A DNA stretch of 64,000 nucleotides from the NCBI GenBank assembly GCA_035772735.1, contig JASDFA010000001.1:89491501-89555500 (forward strand). Direction: 5' to 3'. Position numbers and translations under genes: made by a program. Under the pieces are notes generated by a model that saw nothing but the letters and a program-made list of their open reading frames with translations, had not been told where the DNA came from and did not search any database. The stretch is from Datura wrightii (taxonomy: Eukaryota > Streptophyta > Magnoliopsida > Solanales > Solanaceae). This document shows, piece by piece, positions 45,093 through 56,231 of the stretch (its first letter is position 1; the number at the start of each line of letters is the position of its first letter).

Positions 45093-47201
45093 TATAATAC
45101 CCCGGAAGCCCAAAGATCAGACCAGAGAGTTGAAATGGAGAAATCTAAAAATTTAGCACCTGGTCGAGAATGAGTCATTCTATGACCCATGGGGTAGACC
45201 ACGATTCATTAGGTGACTCTTGGTGAAGTACTTGCCATAAGTTTTTGATGTTGTGGTTTGAAGTCACCACGGGCATGACCACGAGTTGTGGTCATACCAC
45301 ACAACTCGTTGAATCAGTCGTGGTCAGTGTTGGAGAAGGATCAAAGGATTTTGGGTAGTAGAGATCACGAGAGGTGACCATGAGTTGTGATCACCCCTGA
45401 TGATACCATGTGTCCCTCGTGGGGTTCCCTTGAGGAAAAGGGGAAGTGCACTCGACGACTGAAGGCCACAAGTCGTGGTCCAAGGTACGAGTCGTCCAAT
45501 CCTTCATTGGGATAGCAGTCAATTATTTTTTACGAATTTATTAAGGGCTTTTCCGTAATTCCTACGGTCATAAGGCCTAAACTTCATCGTTTTAAGCTAT
45601 GAACAATGAGTAATAGGAGGGTCAAGTTCATTCTAGACTATTCCTACTCATGCATGCAAACTTAGAGAGCTACAAAGGTGATCAAGTTCTATTCCCTCAA
45701 GTTTTTCTTCAATTCTTCATTGGGCAATCAAGGGAGTGGTGAAATCAGTCCATCTTATGTATGTAGGGTTATGAATGGGTGAATTTGTTCACATCCATGC
45801 CCAATCTCTCTCTAATTCATAAAATTCTATGGATAATTCTATGGGGTTTTATCCCAATTTTTATGAAATCCTTATGATCTATCTATGGGCTAATTCCTCT
45901 CATGTATAGATTCGTGTTTTATGAATCATGGGCAGATTTTATAACTTTTAGATTTAAATTTTTTCTAAAAAACTATGCCCAATTATGTATGTTTCATGAT
46001 ATATCAAGTTATGATTCTACTTCGATTCTGATATTCATTAATCCATTATGATTTATGACTTATGATATGATTTCTCTCAAATGCTCATCATGAATTTATG
46101 AATATCAAGTATATACATGTTATACAAGTATGCATGAACTTCATGATTTATCGATTTATGATTTTTGGCTGACTCACGGGGCTTATTTCTTGGCTAGTTC
46201 ACATACTTTCAAGCATGCTTATGATTACATGATTTAACTGGTCCATGAATCTCATGTATATTATCTTATGAGCACCACATATGTTTTGAGAGTAGTATTT
46301 AACACAGAGTATGTTCGGGGCCCAAGTTTTGCCGCGAATCTCTTAACTACATGCCACCATTGGTCATGATGGGACCTCCCTTAAGACTGTCCCCTTTGCC
46401 CCAAATGGGCCTTTCATGAGTGATATCATGCCTTTCATGATTATACCCTTGGCAAGGTACGAACACCCTCCCGACTAGGGGTTTACAGGTCGGGCTCGAT
46501 ATGTGCTCATATGGGGTATGTCAGTTATAAGAATCTCCCACTGTTTCTCATTATTTATATATGATTATGATTATATACTTTGGCTCAAGTTATGTTTAAT
46601 AAATCTTTTCTCTCGTGATCATAATTATGAATGAATTATGAATGTTTTGAAAACCTTGAGCCTTATGTGTCCTTATGATATTTATGTTATATTCTTGTTT
46701 TCCTACTCTTAGGAAATTTTATGTATTTTTTTAAATGTCCATTTTACTTATGTTGCATACTCGGTACATTTCACGTACTGACTGCATACTTTATGATGTA
46801 TTGATTCATGATACAGGCTCCGTTATTCAGATTCAGTCCCGACCCTAGCCAGCTTTCAAAATAGCATTACTCTCTATTGGTGAGTCCTCATCTATTGAGG
46901 GTCCCTCTTTTATTCATATATGTCAGTGTATTTCAGTTTCAGTTTTAGAGAGTTAGTTGGGGTCTTTCCCATCAACTCCTAAGTGGTAGAGGCTTTCTCG
47001 GACATAGTATACATTCAGCTTTAACTGCATGTGATGTATTTCAAATCTTCTGCCATGTTTGGATTTTTGCTATGTTATGTATGTTGAATCTTCCGCATTT
47101 ATTGATTGATTTAGTTTGATGTTCATTCCATGGGTCGACTCGGAGTCCCTCGAGGCTCCTTGTCCCATGTCTCGATCTAGGCCTATGTTCAGATCATGAC
47201 A
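45093..47201 (+). repeat. 5' LTR of element G
   Basis: 2109 bp. It starts TATAATACCCC (first TG mutated to TA) and ends ATCATGACA. Motifs such as ACGAGTTGTGG and ACGAGTCGTCC are dense at 45160-45510. The GCATACTCGGTACATTTCACG block (about 46755) and GTGAGTCCTCATC block (about 46880) are shared with H and T1. Confidence 0.85.
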
Positions 47202-47205
47202 AACT

Positions 47206-47217
47206 TGGTATTAGAGC
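47206..47217 (+). other. Primer-binding site of G (tRNA-iMet-like)
   Basis: TGGTATTAGAGC, 4 nt after the LTR; one change from the initiator tRNA-Met complement TGGTATCAGAGC. Confidence 0.8.
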
Positions 47218-47411
47218 AATAGGTTTGAAGTGTCCTAGGGTATCCAAAAGTCGCGTTAAGTAGAGTCTTTTTTATGGGTGTGAAGCGCGCCACACTTATG
47301 ATGAAGAGGCTACGAAACATTTAGGAAATGTTCCCTTCTTTCATGAGCTCCTTTCATACGATGAAGTGCCTATCTATCCTTCTAACTCATGCGATATACA
47401 TTTGCAAAATC

Positions 47412-47804
47412 ATGCCTCCATATCGAGTGAACTGAAGGAGAAATGAAAATTGCCATGAGAACGGCAATGGAGAGGGGCATCATCAGACCCCACTAGCCCA
47501 TGAGGAGCATGCACCAGATCAGGCTGCCCACGCTGAATTCAGGGCATCCATATAGATGCTAGCACAGGCCTTGACTGCCAGGTCAATCAACAAGTGGTGG
47601 AGCATCTCTCTTAGAACGGGAATGCAGTGGCAACTCGGGTCAGGGAATTTTTGAGGATGAACCCACCAGAGTTCCTAGGGTCAAAAGTAGATAAGGACCC
47701 GCATGAGTTCATTGATGAGATTCTGAAGATCACCCAGGTCATGGGGGTGGAAAATGGGAGTGCATTGACTTGGCCTCTTATCAGTTGAAAGGGGTTGCGC
47801 ATAT
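47412..47804 (+). pseudogene. Gag of chromovirus G, 5' part
   Basis: The ATG at 47412 (M-P-P-Y-R-V-N) is followed by an early stop. The Gag text continues over frameshifts: AHEEHAPDQAAHAEFRASI, then MNPPEFLGSKVDKDPHEFIDEI and ITQVMGV (about 47655-47745). It is interrupted by solo LTR S2 inside the ...KGVAHI... segment. It is homologous to the gag piece in H. Confidence 0.78.
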
Positions 47805-49360
47805 TGATCGTGGGCGAAATAGCATGCCCAAGTGATACTTTATAACTTAGTTTTGCCTTGTTCATATAATCATTTATATATATTTTCATGTGATTTTATA
47901 TAAATATGAATATATGTACTAACCAACATGATCAGTCCTTGGTTTTGTAGGTTTAAAATGAATTTGAGGAACTAATTTATAAGTTGGTGAAGTAGAGGAA
48001 TGGAGTTGGGAGCAATTTACAAAAGTCGGAAAAGAAGCATGCCTTGGAAAGGCTGGCCGCGCCAGGCAGCGTGCCATGCTGTGCGTGTGCCGCGCCTAGC
48101 CCCGTGCCATGCTGTACGTGTGCCGCGCCTAGCCCCGTGCCATGCCAAGCGACCTGCGTGCCAGTGCCGTGTCATGCCTGCCATCGCGCTGCACGAGTAG
48201 CGTGCCACATCGGCCATCGCGACAAGCCTCGGCATATTGTCATCCTAAGGCGATTTCCATTGTGCATCCGCGTTACCTCCATGTCACGGAGGTAGTGCTC
48301 TGTGATACACTCCATGACACGGAGCCATTCCATGACAGGCATAATTTTGCATAATTCTCATTTACTATAAATAGGTCCCTTAGCTCCTAAAATCAGGAAG
48401 TCACGATTTTATTCTGAAAAACCATCTGGAGTGAAGGGAGAAGTGGGAGAACTCTCCTAGGGTTCATCAATTTCATCTTTTCTTCTACCAATTCTTGTAA
48501 GTACGTTACTTTAACAATGTTTTCTTGTAATTTTACGAACATGAGTGGCTAGACCCCTTCCTCTAAGGTTGAAGCCACAAGATATGATTGTGATTTTGCG
48601 ATTTTGTTTTGGTTTTAAGTTATTGATTGTTGTTTTGTCTTGCATTCTGAATTATGGTTGTTTTTATGACTGATCACCATGAAAACAAGTGGGTTAATCT
48701 TAGGTACATGCTTGAGAAAGATAACCTAGGGAAGAACAAGAGAATGCAGGGAGCAAGATTGTATCTCACGATATGATTTTTGTTAGGATAGAAATATACC
48801 TTATACCTTGCTTGGTTGATATGGGAAGAGAGAAAGACACCGGCTTAGAATTGTCACTCCACCACTCGAAGAAGTAGTTGTGAAGCTAAGTTTGGTTAAA
48901 TGGTTGGAGGTACGAAAGGGCCCTAATCAATGGAATAACCCCATAAACCACATCCACGTAGTTAATTGCCCACGAACTAGAATTAGCATCCTCGCTCTCA
49001 ATGTAGTAGTGAGGCTAGTTTGTCGTGTTTAGAGGCTCGGAAGGCCATGAACATGCAATTCTAATTATGTGAGACGACAATTGATAGTTTCATACTTAAA
49101 CCATTGCAAATCGTAGTATCGCATGATTATCCGGCTTTAACTCTATGTTGCTCCTTGAATGAATTTAGAATATTTCGTTGACCACATTTAGACTTAATTT
49201 AACTCTATCAAAAACTTTTATAATCAACACTTGTAGAAGTTAATATCACACTTGAACTTGATAGTTAGCTGAATTGGTCCAGTCCCTGTGGGCTCGACAT
49301 CCAGCTCTTAAAAAGGGCCACTCTATTACTTGTACGACCCGTACACTTGCGGGCCCATCA
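47805..49360 (+). mobile_element. Solo LTR S2 (divergent member of the E/F/C LTR family)
   Basis: 1556 bp, TGATCGTGGGC to GGGCCCATCA, with perfect target duplication CATAT (47800-47804 and 49361-49365). It keeps the terminal inverted repeat (GTGGGC...GCCCAAG), TATAAATA at 48366-48373, and the closing block GGCTCGACATCCAGCTC...TACACTTGCGGG. The usual GTGTCACGGAG modules are largely replaced by GTGCCATGC-type repeats. Confidence 0.88.
48071..48146 (+). repeat. 33-bp tandem repeat in S2
   Basis: Two full 33-bp units starting GTGCCATGCTGTRCGTGTGC (48071-48103 and 48104-48136, one mismatch) plus a partial third. The short open frames across this GC-rich block are by-products of the repeat. Confidence 0.85.
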
Positions 49361-49365
49361 CATAT

Positions 49366-50249
49366 CTAGTTCAAATAGTGGAAAGATAGTAGGGTAGTGG
49401 GAGAAGGCCCTATCAGTTGGAAGGAGTTTCATGTTGCCTTTCTATGTTGGTTCTTCCCTCATCAGATGAGGGAACTGAAGGTGGCCAAGTTTGTGACCTG
49501 AAGCAGGGTAACATGTCAGTTCAGTAGTGTGCTTTGGATTTCACCTGTTTATCCTAGTATACACCATAGATAGTGGTATATCAGAGAACTTGGGTAAGTA
49601 GATTTGTACATGGAGTGGCGGACTAGCTGGATAAGGATTGTAGGATCGCCATGCAGCATCAGGACATGGATTTTCCCCACATAATTTTACATTTCCAGTA
49701 GATAGAGTCGGTTTATCGGAGGGAGAGAGAGGCCAAGAGGGCTTGGACAGACAGTTATGGGAGTTCTCAGCCTAGATCGGGGGGGGGGGGGGAAATGCCA
49801 GTAGTCTCATCGCAGGTCTTTTTCTCCAGCAGCATCATCAGCTAGTGCACCATCTAGACCGCGAGGTGATCAGAGGAGCAGGGCCTCAAATTTGAGGGGC
49901 CAGGGTAGCATGCAAATATAGTGCACCTTCCCAGCCTGCGTGAAGTGTGCTAAGAATCACCTAGGGAAGTGTTTAGTTGGCTTAGATGCTTGTTTTGGCT
50001 GTGGCAAACCTGGACACAGAATCAGGGATTGCCCTTAAGCTAGATTAGGGGGTGATGGAGCCCATATGATAGTCGCTAGTTCAGAAGCTCCAACAGCATG
50101 TCCCTCCCAACAGGGTGCTTTGACTAGTTCAGCTAGCGGCCAGTGCCAAAACATATTTTATGCCCTTGTGCCTGACAAGAACAGGAGATTTCCCTCAATG
50201 TGGTTACTAGTATGTTACGAGTTTTCCACCTTGATGTTTATGATTGTTA
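49366..50249 (+). pseudogene. Gag of chromovirus G, 3' part with zinc knuckle
   Basis: It continues after S2: GPISWKEFHVAF, MRELKVAKFVT, RFVHGV, then a stretch rich in Ser/Gln. A perfect CCHC knuckle C-F-G-C-G-K-P-G-H-R-I-R-D-C lies at 49991-50032, preceded by CVKCAKNHLGKC. A run of 14 G (49779-49792) shifts the frame. Several stops. The knuckle would bind element RNA. Confidence 0.8.
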
Positions 50250-50441
50250 GATTCAGGGGCTACCTTGTCTTTTGTGACCCTTTATGTGGATAGTACTTTC
50301 AAAGTCAGTCCCGGAATCTTGTCAGAACCCTTCTCAGTCTCTACTCCTGTGTGTGGTTCAGTCGTAGCTAGACGGGTATATAAAAGTTGCCCGGACACAG
50401 TCCTTTAGAAAATTACCTTAGCAGATTTAGTAGAGTTATCC
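50250..50441 (+). pseudogene. Protease region of chromovirus G
   Basis: The active-site motif D-S-G-A-T begins at 50250, followed by the flap region in a broken frame. The next open frame (50442-51002) begins with MTDFDVILNMNCQFACY, corresponding to the D-V-I-L-G-M-D-W-L part of chromoviral PR. Here G-M-D-W has become N-M-N-C. Confidence 0.7.
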
Positions 50442-52050
50442 ATGACCGATTTTGATGTTATCCTCAACATGAATTGTCAATTTGCATGTTATGCCTCCGT
50501 TAATTGTAGAACCCGTACGGTAGAGTTTAGATTTCTAGGTGAGCCAGTGTTAGAATTAAAGGATATTTCAGTTTTACCTGTAGGTCATTTCATTTCCTAT
50601 CTTAAGGCCATAAAGATGATTTCTAAAGGTTTTGCGTACCATTTAATTAGGGTTAAGGATGCTACGTCCAAGACCCTGACTATCCAGTCAGTTCTAATGG
50701 TATGTGAATATCCAGAAGTGTTCCCAGATAATCTACCGGGTATCCCTCCCGAGAAGGAAATCGATTTTGGTGTTGACCTCCTACCCCACGCACAACCTAT
50801 ATTTATTTCTCCTAACAAAATGGCCCCAGCCGAGTTAAAGGAGTTGAAGGAGAATTTGAAGGAACTTCTAGGCAAGGGTTTTATTAGACCGAGCAAATCC
50901 CCATGGGGTGCACTAGTTACCTTTGTTCGAAAGAAAGATGGCTTTCTTCGTATGTGTATTGACTATCAGCAACTAAACAAGGTCACTATTAAGAACAGGT
51001 AACCTTTACCCAGTATTGATGATTTGTTTGACCAACTTCAGGGTGCCAAGTGCTTTTTAAAGATAGATCTCAGGTCCAAATATCATCCGCTCAGGGTCCG
51101 GGAGAGTGACATCCCAAAGACAGCCTTTAGAAGTCGGTATGGTAACTATGAGTTTGTCGCTATGTCTTTTGGGCGAATGGATGTTCCTGTAGCTTTTATG
51201 GACCTGATGAATAGGGTGTTCAAGCCATATCTAGACATGTTTGTGATTGTGTTTATAGATGACATTGTCATATTGTCTCGGAGCGAGGAGGAGCATGCCG
51301 CTCATTTGAGGGTGGTGTTGCAGACTTTGAAGGATCGTCAATTGTATGCAAAATTCAACAAATGTGAGTTTTGGTTGAATTCTATGGTGTTCTTGGGTCA
51401 TGTGGTGTCTAGTGAGGGTGTATAGGTAGACTACAGAAGGTAGAGGCAGTGAGAATTGGCCCAAATAGGTGAATCTTTCAGATATTAGAAGTTTCTTGGT
51501 CTTAGCTGGCTACTATCAGAGGTTTGTTAAGGGGTTTTCATCTATTGCAGCACTGTTGACTAAACTGACCTAGAAGAAGGTAATGTTTCAATGGTCGAAG
51601 GCTTGTGAGAAGAGCTTCCAAAAGTTGAAGGCTCGACTCACCTCCACACTAGTGTTGACCCTACCCGAGGGTACCGATGGGTTCGTGGTGTATTGTGATT
51701 CTTCAAGGATCGGACATGGGTGTGTATTGATGTAGCACAAAAAGTTATAGATTACACTTCTAGATAGTTGAAAGTGCATGAAAGGAACTACCCGATTCAT
51801 AATCTAGAATTAGCGGTGGTGGTATTTTCCTTGAAAATATGGATAAACTACTTGTACGAGGTCCACGTGGATATGTTTACAGACCATAAGAGTTTACAAT
51901 ATGTGTTTACCCAAAAGGATCTCAATCTTCAGCAAAGGAGTTGGTTGGAACTACTTAAGGATTATGACATGAATGTGCTTTACCATCCAGGAAAGGCTAA
52001 TGTAGTAGCAGATGCACTTAGTAGACTCTCCATGGAAAGTGTGTCCCATG
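50442..52050 (+). pseudogene. Reverse transcriptase and RNase H of chromovirus G
   Basis: The PR-RT linker (VCEYPEVFPDNLPGIPPEKEIDF) and RT motifs follow in order: ELKENLKELLGKGFIRPSKSPWGA, FVRKKDGFLRMCIDYQQLNK, a stop at 51000, then FDQLQGAKCFLKIDLRSKYH, YGNYEFVAMSFG (changed from the usual ..MPFGLTNAP), the catalytic FIDD box (about 51253-51264) and FNKCEFWLNSMVFLGHVVS. RNase H follows with VYCDSS (about 51690), a stop and frameshift, then VDMFTDHKSLQYVF (about 51870) and the DALSRL connection (about 52010). Frameshifted and inactive. Closest in style to Tekay/Del chromoviruses. Confidence 0.85.
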
Positions 52051-52549
52051 TGGATGAGGGGAGAAAAGAGCTGGTGAAGGATGTGCGTCGACTTGCACGG
52101 TTGAGAAATCATTTGGTTGACCAACCAATGGTGGCGTTGTTGTTCAGAATGGATTAGAATTGTCTTTGGTGACTAATGTAAAATCTAGACAAGATGAGGA
52201 CCCTATTTTGGTAAAGTTAAAGGAGTTCATTCAGAATCAGAAGGTAGAGGTCTTCTCCAAAGGGGGAGATCATGTGTTTTCATACCAGGGTCACTTATGT
52301 GTTTCGGATATTGATGATTTGAGGAACCTGATGTTGCTCAAGGCTCATGGATCCAGGTATTCTATACATCTATGTGCCACCAAGATGTATTGTGACCTAC
52401 GTGAAGTCTATTGGTGGAATGGCATGAAAAAGGACATAGAAGAATTTGTGGCTAAGTGTTCGAACTGTCAACAGGTGAAGGTTGAGCACCAAAGATTGGG
52501 AGGTGTGCTTCAAGATATTAGTATTCCTACTTGGAAGTGGGAAGAAATA
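52051..52549 (+). pseudogene. Integrase fragment of chromovirus G (zinc domain only)
   Basis: Zinc-binding half with CATKMYCDLREVYWWNGMKKD and CSNCQQVKVEH (about 52375-52485), going on to GGVLQDISIPTWKWEEI. At that point the D,D,E core, C-terminal domain and chromodomain should follow. Instead LTR sequence starts at 52550. The final His of the HHCC set is not certain. Confidence 0.8.
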
Positions 52550-53024
52550 TTTTATACACCGAAAGCCTAAAGTTTAGACCTAGAAGTTGAAATGGAGAAA
52601 AACTAGAAATTTTGCACCAAGTCATAGAACGAGTCATTCTATGACCCGTGGGTTAGACCACGAGTCATGAGGTGACTCGTGGTGAGGTTCAAGATGTGAG
52701 TTGGAGTTTTGGAATTCAAGATCCCCATGGACGTGACCACGGGTCATGGTCAGACCCCACGACTCATTAAGTCAGTCGTGGCCAAGGTTTTAGGGGAGGT
52801 GAAAGGAACCAGCCAGTGTACCCTACGAAAGGCCCCACGAGTCATAGTCATTCACCATGGATCGTGGAATAAATCATGGTCAGCATGATGGGTATAGTTT
52901 GAATTTAAGGCAGTGAAGGTGATGAGTGGTGACCACGAGTCATGGTCACTGACAATGATTCGTATGATGGCCCATTACGAGATCCAGGTGAAATTTTGAT
53001 AGTGTACCTAACAACTAGTGTGAC
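52550..53024 (+). repeat. 3' LTR of element G, first part
   Basis: It aligns with the start of G's 5' LTR (AGAAGTTGAAATGGAGAAA, GAGTCATTCTATGACCC, GGTAGACCACGA). It carries ACCACGAGTCATGG-type motifs and breaks off at 53024 where element D's LTR starts (flank GTGAC). Confidence 0.8.
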
Positions 53025-54436
53025 TGTTTGTAGCGTTTTGCAACTACACGCAAGGGCACGTGGTCGAACAAGTAGTAAAATGGCTAAAGTAAGCCAAGTA
53101 TCGATCCCACAGGGACTGAACCAAGGTAATAATCGAATTAAGTGTTAATGAACTCTAATTCTGAAAATGCAGACAACAATTTAAAGAAGATTTTGAGAGT
53201 TGGTTTCCTAATTTATATTAATCTAAAACAAAATGATAAAATGAGTCTAAACTATAGTAATGAGCAAGCTGAGGCCAAAACGAACATGCAGGGAAGTAAT
53301 TTATCGATACAATTCGGTTAATCTTTCCTTGGGTTGCAGTAAAGAATTATTACCTATGGAGAGAAACTTTCGTATCCTACCCAACTTAAGAATCATGAAC
53401 CTTCAACCTACATTTCTGTGATAAAAAAATTTCATGTTCTAGCCATACGAAACCGATTCCTTAATTGACTAATATGACTTTCAGATATATTTCTATTCTG
53501 AAGGTAAATGAATTCTCAATTTTCCCAAACTAAGAAGAGATCATATCCTACCAATTCACAACTTTCCAATTTCTTTCCTTTTCAAGATAAAACTGGATTT
53601 TTTAGATATACATTAACATTGGCCAGACATTAATGCTGTAAGAACAAGAATTGATAGAACAACCATGGAAGAAAAGATGAAAAACCAAAATAATCAACAA
53701 TTACATTCCACTACAAATGTTCTTAACCTCAGCAAGAAGTGAATTTAGCCACTCATTTGTGGATTAAACATCATCAAATGAGTATAAATCATACAAAACA
53801 ATTGAAATAAAGGAGAAAGAGTTAGAGAAGAACCCTAAGAATTTCGTCCCCTCAATTGCCTGTAACCCACGTCCTTTCCCAACTAAGTCAGAATTATTAA
53901 AAATAAACCTAAGTGTGCTATTTATACTAGTGGGAATTTTTCCCGGAATAACAAGCAACGTGTCACGGAGTGCATCGCGGCGCACTGCCTCTGTGACACA
54001 GTGCAAACGCGGACCCTCACTGGAAATTTATGTTCCAGGTAAATATAGGCAACGTGCCACGGCATGTAACGCGGGGCTTGGCCAACGTGCCACGCCTCCG
54101 TTGCGAACCTTCACTGGAAATTTTCCAAAAGAAATCATCCAAGGCAGACTGCCTCCGCGATGGTAGCGTGTCACGGCTCCATCGGGGAGCCCCTATATTT
54201 GCTGCTTTTCCTTGACCTTTTCCACTGCTCGCTTCCGAGTCCAATCCCGATTTTCACCAACATGCAACTTAGTTTCCTAAAATTACATTTTTCCTGCAAA
54301 ACAACACTAATCATGTTGGTTAGTATAAATTCACGTTTTAACTACAAATCACATGAGAATGTACAAATAACGATAGATAAATAAGACGAATAGAGCATTT
54401 GAGCATCACTTGGGCATATAATTCTGTCCAAGATCA
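53025..54436 (-). repeat. 3' LTR of element D
   Basis: 1412 bp; on the minus strand it begins TGATCTTGGACAG (54436 downward) and ends ...ACAAACA. TATAAATA (minus) at 53919-53926. Palindrome arm CGTGTCACGGAG at 53959-53970; its partner has one change. Adjoining PPT (minus AAGTGTGGGGTAAG) at 54437-54450. Confidence 0.9.
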
Positions 54437-54764
54437 CTTACCCCACACTTAAAACCTTATTCGTCCTCAAACAATACTCTCACATCTCATGCAATTGACA
54501 CCCACATATAGCTACTTTGGCTCGACAATTCAAGCTACGACTATATCAATTATTTACTACAGCAAATCATCAAGAAAACATGCATAGTATCATCACTACA
54601 ATGACATTCACCACATTAAGACCTCCTAGACTCAAGAATCGACTCTCGATCTCGGCAAACTCATGCAAATCAACTGATCAAGACATCCGACACGAAATTC
54701 AATCTCTCGTCAAGCATGTGCACTCACAACACAAGAGAATTTTCCCTTTTTCAATCATATGATT
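54437..54764 (-). other. 3' end of D's internal region
   Basis: Minus-strand counterpart of the last ~330 bp before E's and F's 3' LTRs (PPT, GAGGACGAATAAG phrase, CTTGATGATTTGCTG, GTTTGCCGAGATCGAGAGTCG). No coding potential. The last 5 bases (TGATT, 54760-54764) are C's target duplication. Confidence 0.75.
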
Positions 54765-56231
54765 TGTTCGCGGTCTGCTGCTCGGTATATATTATACACC
54801 GACACGCAAGTGTACGTGGTCAAACAAGTAATAAAGTGGCTAAGTAGCCAAGTATCGATCCAAGGAGGCTGCTCTAGATATGCAAAACTGCCTAGTTTAC
54901 TATATCTCTATTCTATTTCTAACTATGTTAACAACAATCCAATCAAGATTTGAGTAAGTTTTGTTTCTAAACTAATTATCTACTAAAATTAATAACTACT
55001 ATTTACGTTGAGTTTAGACAATGGATATGCACATGCCAAGGTTAAGAACGAGTAATAAACTTGATAATCATGATAATTTGGTCATCTTCTTCTTTATATT
55101 GCTAGCCAAGAACGTTTGCCTAGAAATTAAAACTTCCGTATTTAATTTCACTTTAGCTTCATAAACCATTCGTCTACATTTCTGTGATCAAATGCAATTT
55201 ATGACCTAACACTACAATTCCGGTTCCTAAATTGACTAATACGGCTTTCAAGTATATTTCTATCAAGAAAGCACATCAAAACCCAATTTTCCCAAATCAA
55301 GTTAAGAACAATACCCCATTAATTCACAACTTTCCAATTTCATGCTCTCTCGAGTGGAATTGGACTTTTTAGATATACATTAATGGTGGCCAATCAAGAA
55401 TGTAATAAGCACAAGAATTAATAGAACAAGATGCAAGAAGAAGAAGAAACCATATCAATTATTACCAAGAATCATTACACAAGTTCAAAACCTCAGCAAG
55501 AAAGGAATTAGCCACTCATTCTTGGATTAATCATCCTAGAATGAGTGTAAATCATGCATACAATTGAAGGAAAATAAGAAGGGAAGAGAAGAAAACTCTT
55601 ATCTTTTCTATTCTTCAACTGCCACAAAACCACGTTCCTCTCTCCACTTCTGAACTCCACTAAAAAAACTAAAACTAAAAGAAGACTCCTCTAAAAATAA
55701 CCTAAGTGTGCTATTTATACTAGTGGGAAATTTTTCCCGGAATAACAAGCAACGTGTCACGGAGGCCAACGCGGAGCACTGCCTCCGTGACACGGCGTGG
55801 ACGCGGACCCTCTTTGGAAATTTCAGGGTCCGGATAATTGGCTTCAACGTGGCACGGAGGCCATCGCGGAGCCCTGTCTCCGTGCCACGGAGCTGTCGCG
55901 ATGCCTCACTGGAATCTGCCAATTAATTTCCTCTCCAGGTAGTGTGCTACCGCGATGGCAGCGTGGCACGGCGCCATCGCGGAGCCAGTGTAAAATGTGC
56001 CATCCGAGGTCTTTTCCACGCTCACATCCAAGTCCAACTCCGACATAAGTCCAACACGCATTTTTGCTCCTAAAAATCACATTATCCTGCAAAACAAATG
56101 CTAATCATGTTGGTTAGTATAAATTCGCATTTTATTGCCAAATACATGATATTATATACACATTGCACAACAAACAAGGTAAAAATGGTACGTTTGAGTA
56201 TCACTTGGGCATATAAATCTGCCCAAGATCA
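54765..56231 (-). repeat. 3' LTR of element C
   Basis: 1467 bp. Minus sense: TGATCTTGGGCAG... to ...CCGCGAACA. 12-bp palindrome (plus CGTGTCACGGAG 55753-55764, CTCCGTGACACG 55783-55794). Second hairpin CCGCGATGGC/GCCATCGCGG (55950-55959, 55973-55982). TATAAATA (minus) at 55712-55719. Confidence 0.95.

Larger units (their letters stand above)
45093..53024 (+). mobile_element. Element G: Tekay/Del-like chromovirus, 3' LTR cut by element D
   Basis: Plus-strand element: 5' LTR 45093-47201, iMet-like primer site, gag (split by solo LTR S2), zinc knuckle, PR, RT, RNase H, the start of INT, then directly the 3' LTR (52550 onward), which is interrupted by D at 53025. Most of integrase and any chromodomain are deleted. 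Numerous stops and frameshifts. It probably resumes beyond the window's right edge, on the far side of D. Confidence 0.85.

Noticed and set aside
48000..48354. Ala/Cys/Pro-rich small proteins
   Set aside because: Generated by GC-rich 33-bp tandem repeats inside solo LTR S2, open in several frames at once.
55608..56092. Small basic proteins in the LTRs (also 62705-63188, 54017-54244, 27041-27542, 39375-39705)
   Set aside because: They arise from the palindromic GTGTCACGGAG modules, which are open in both directions; frames are not conserved between LTR copies.
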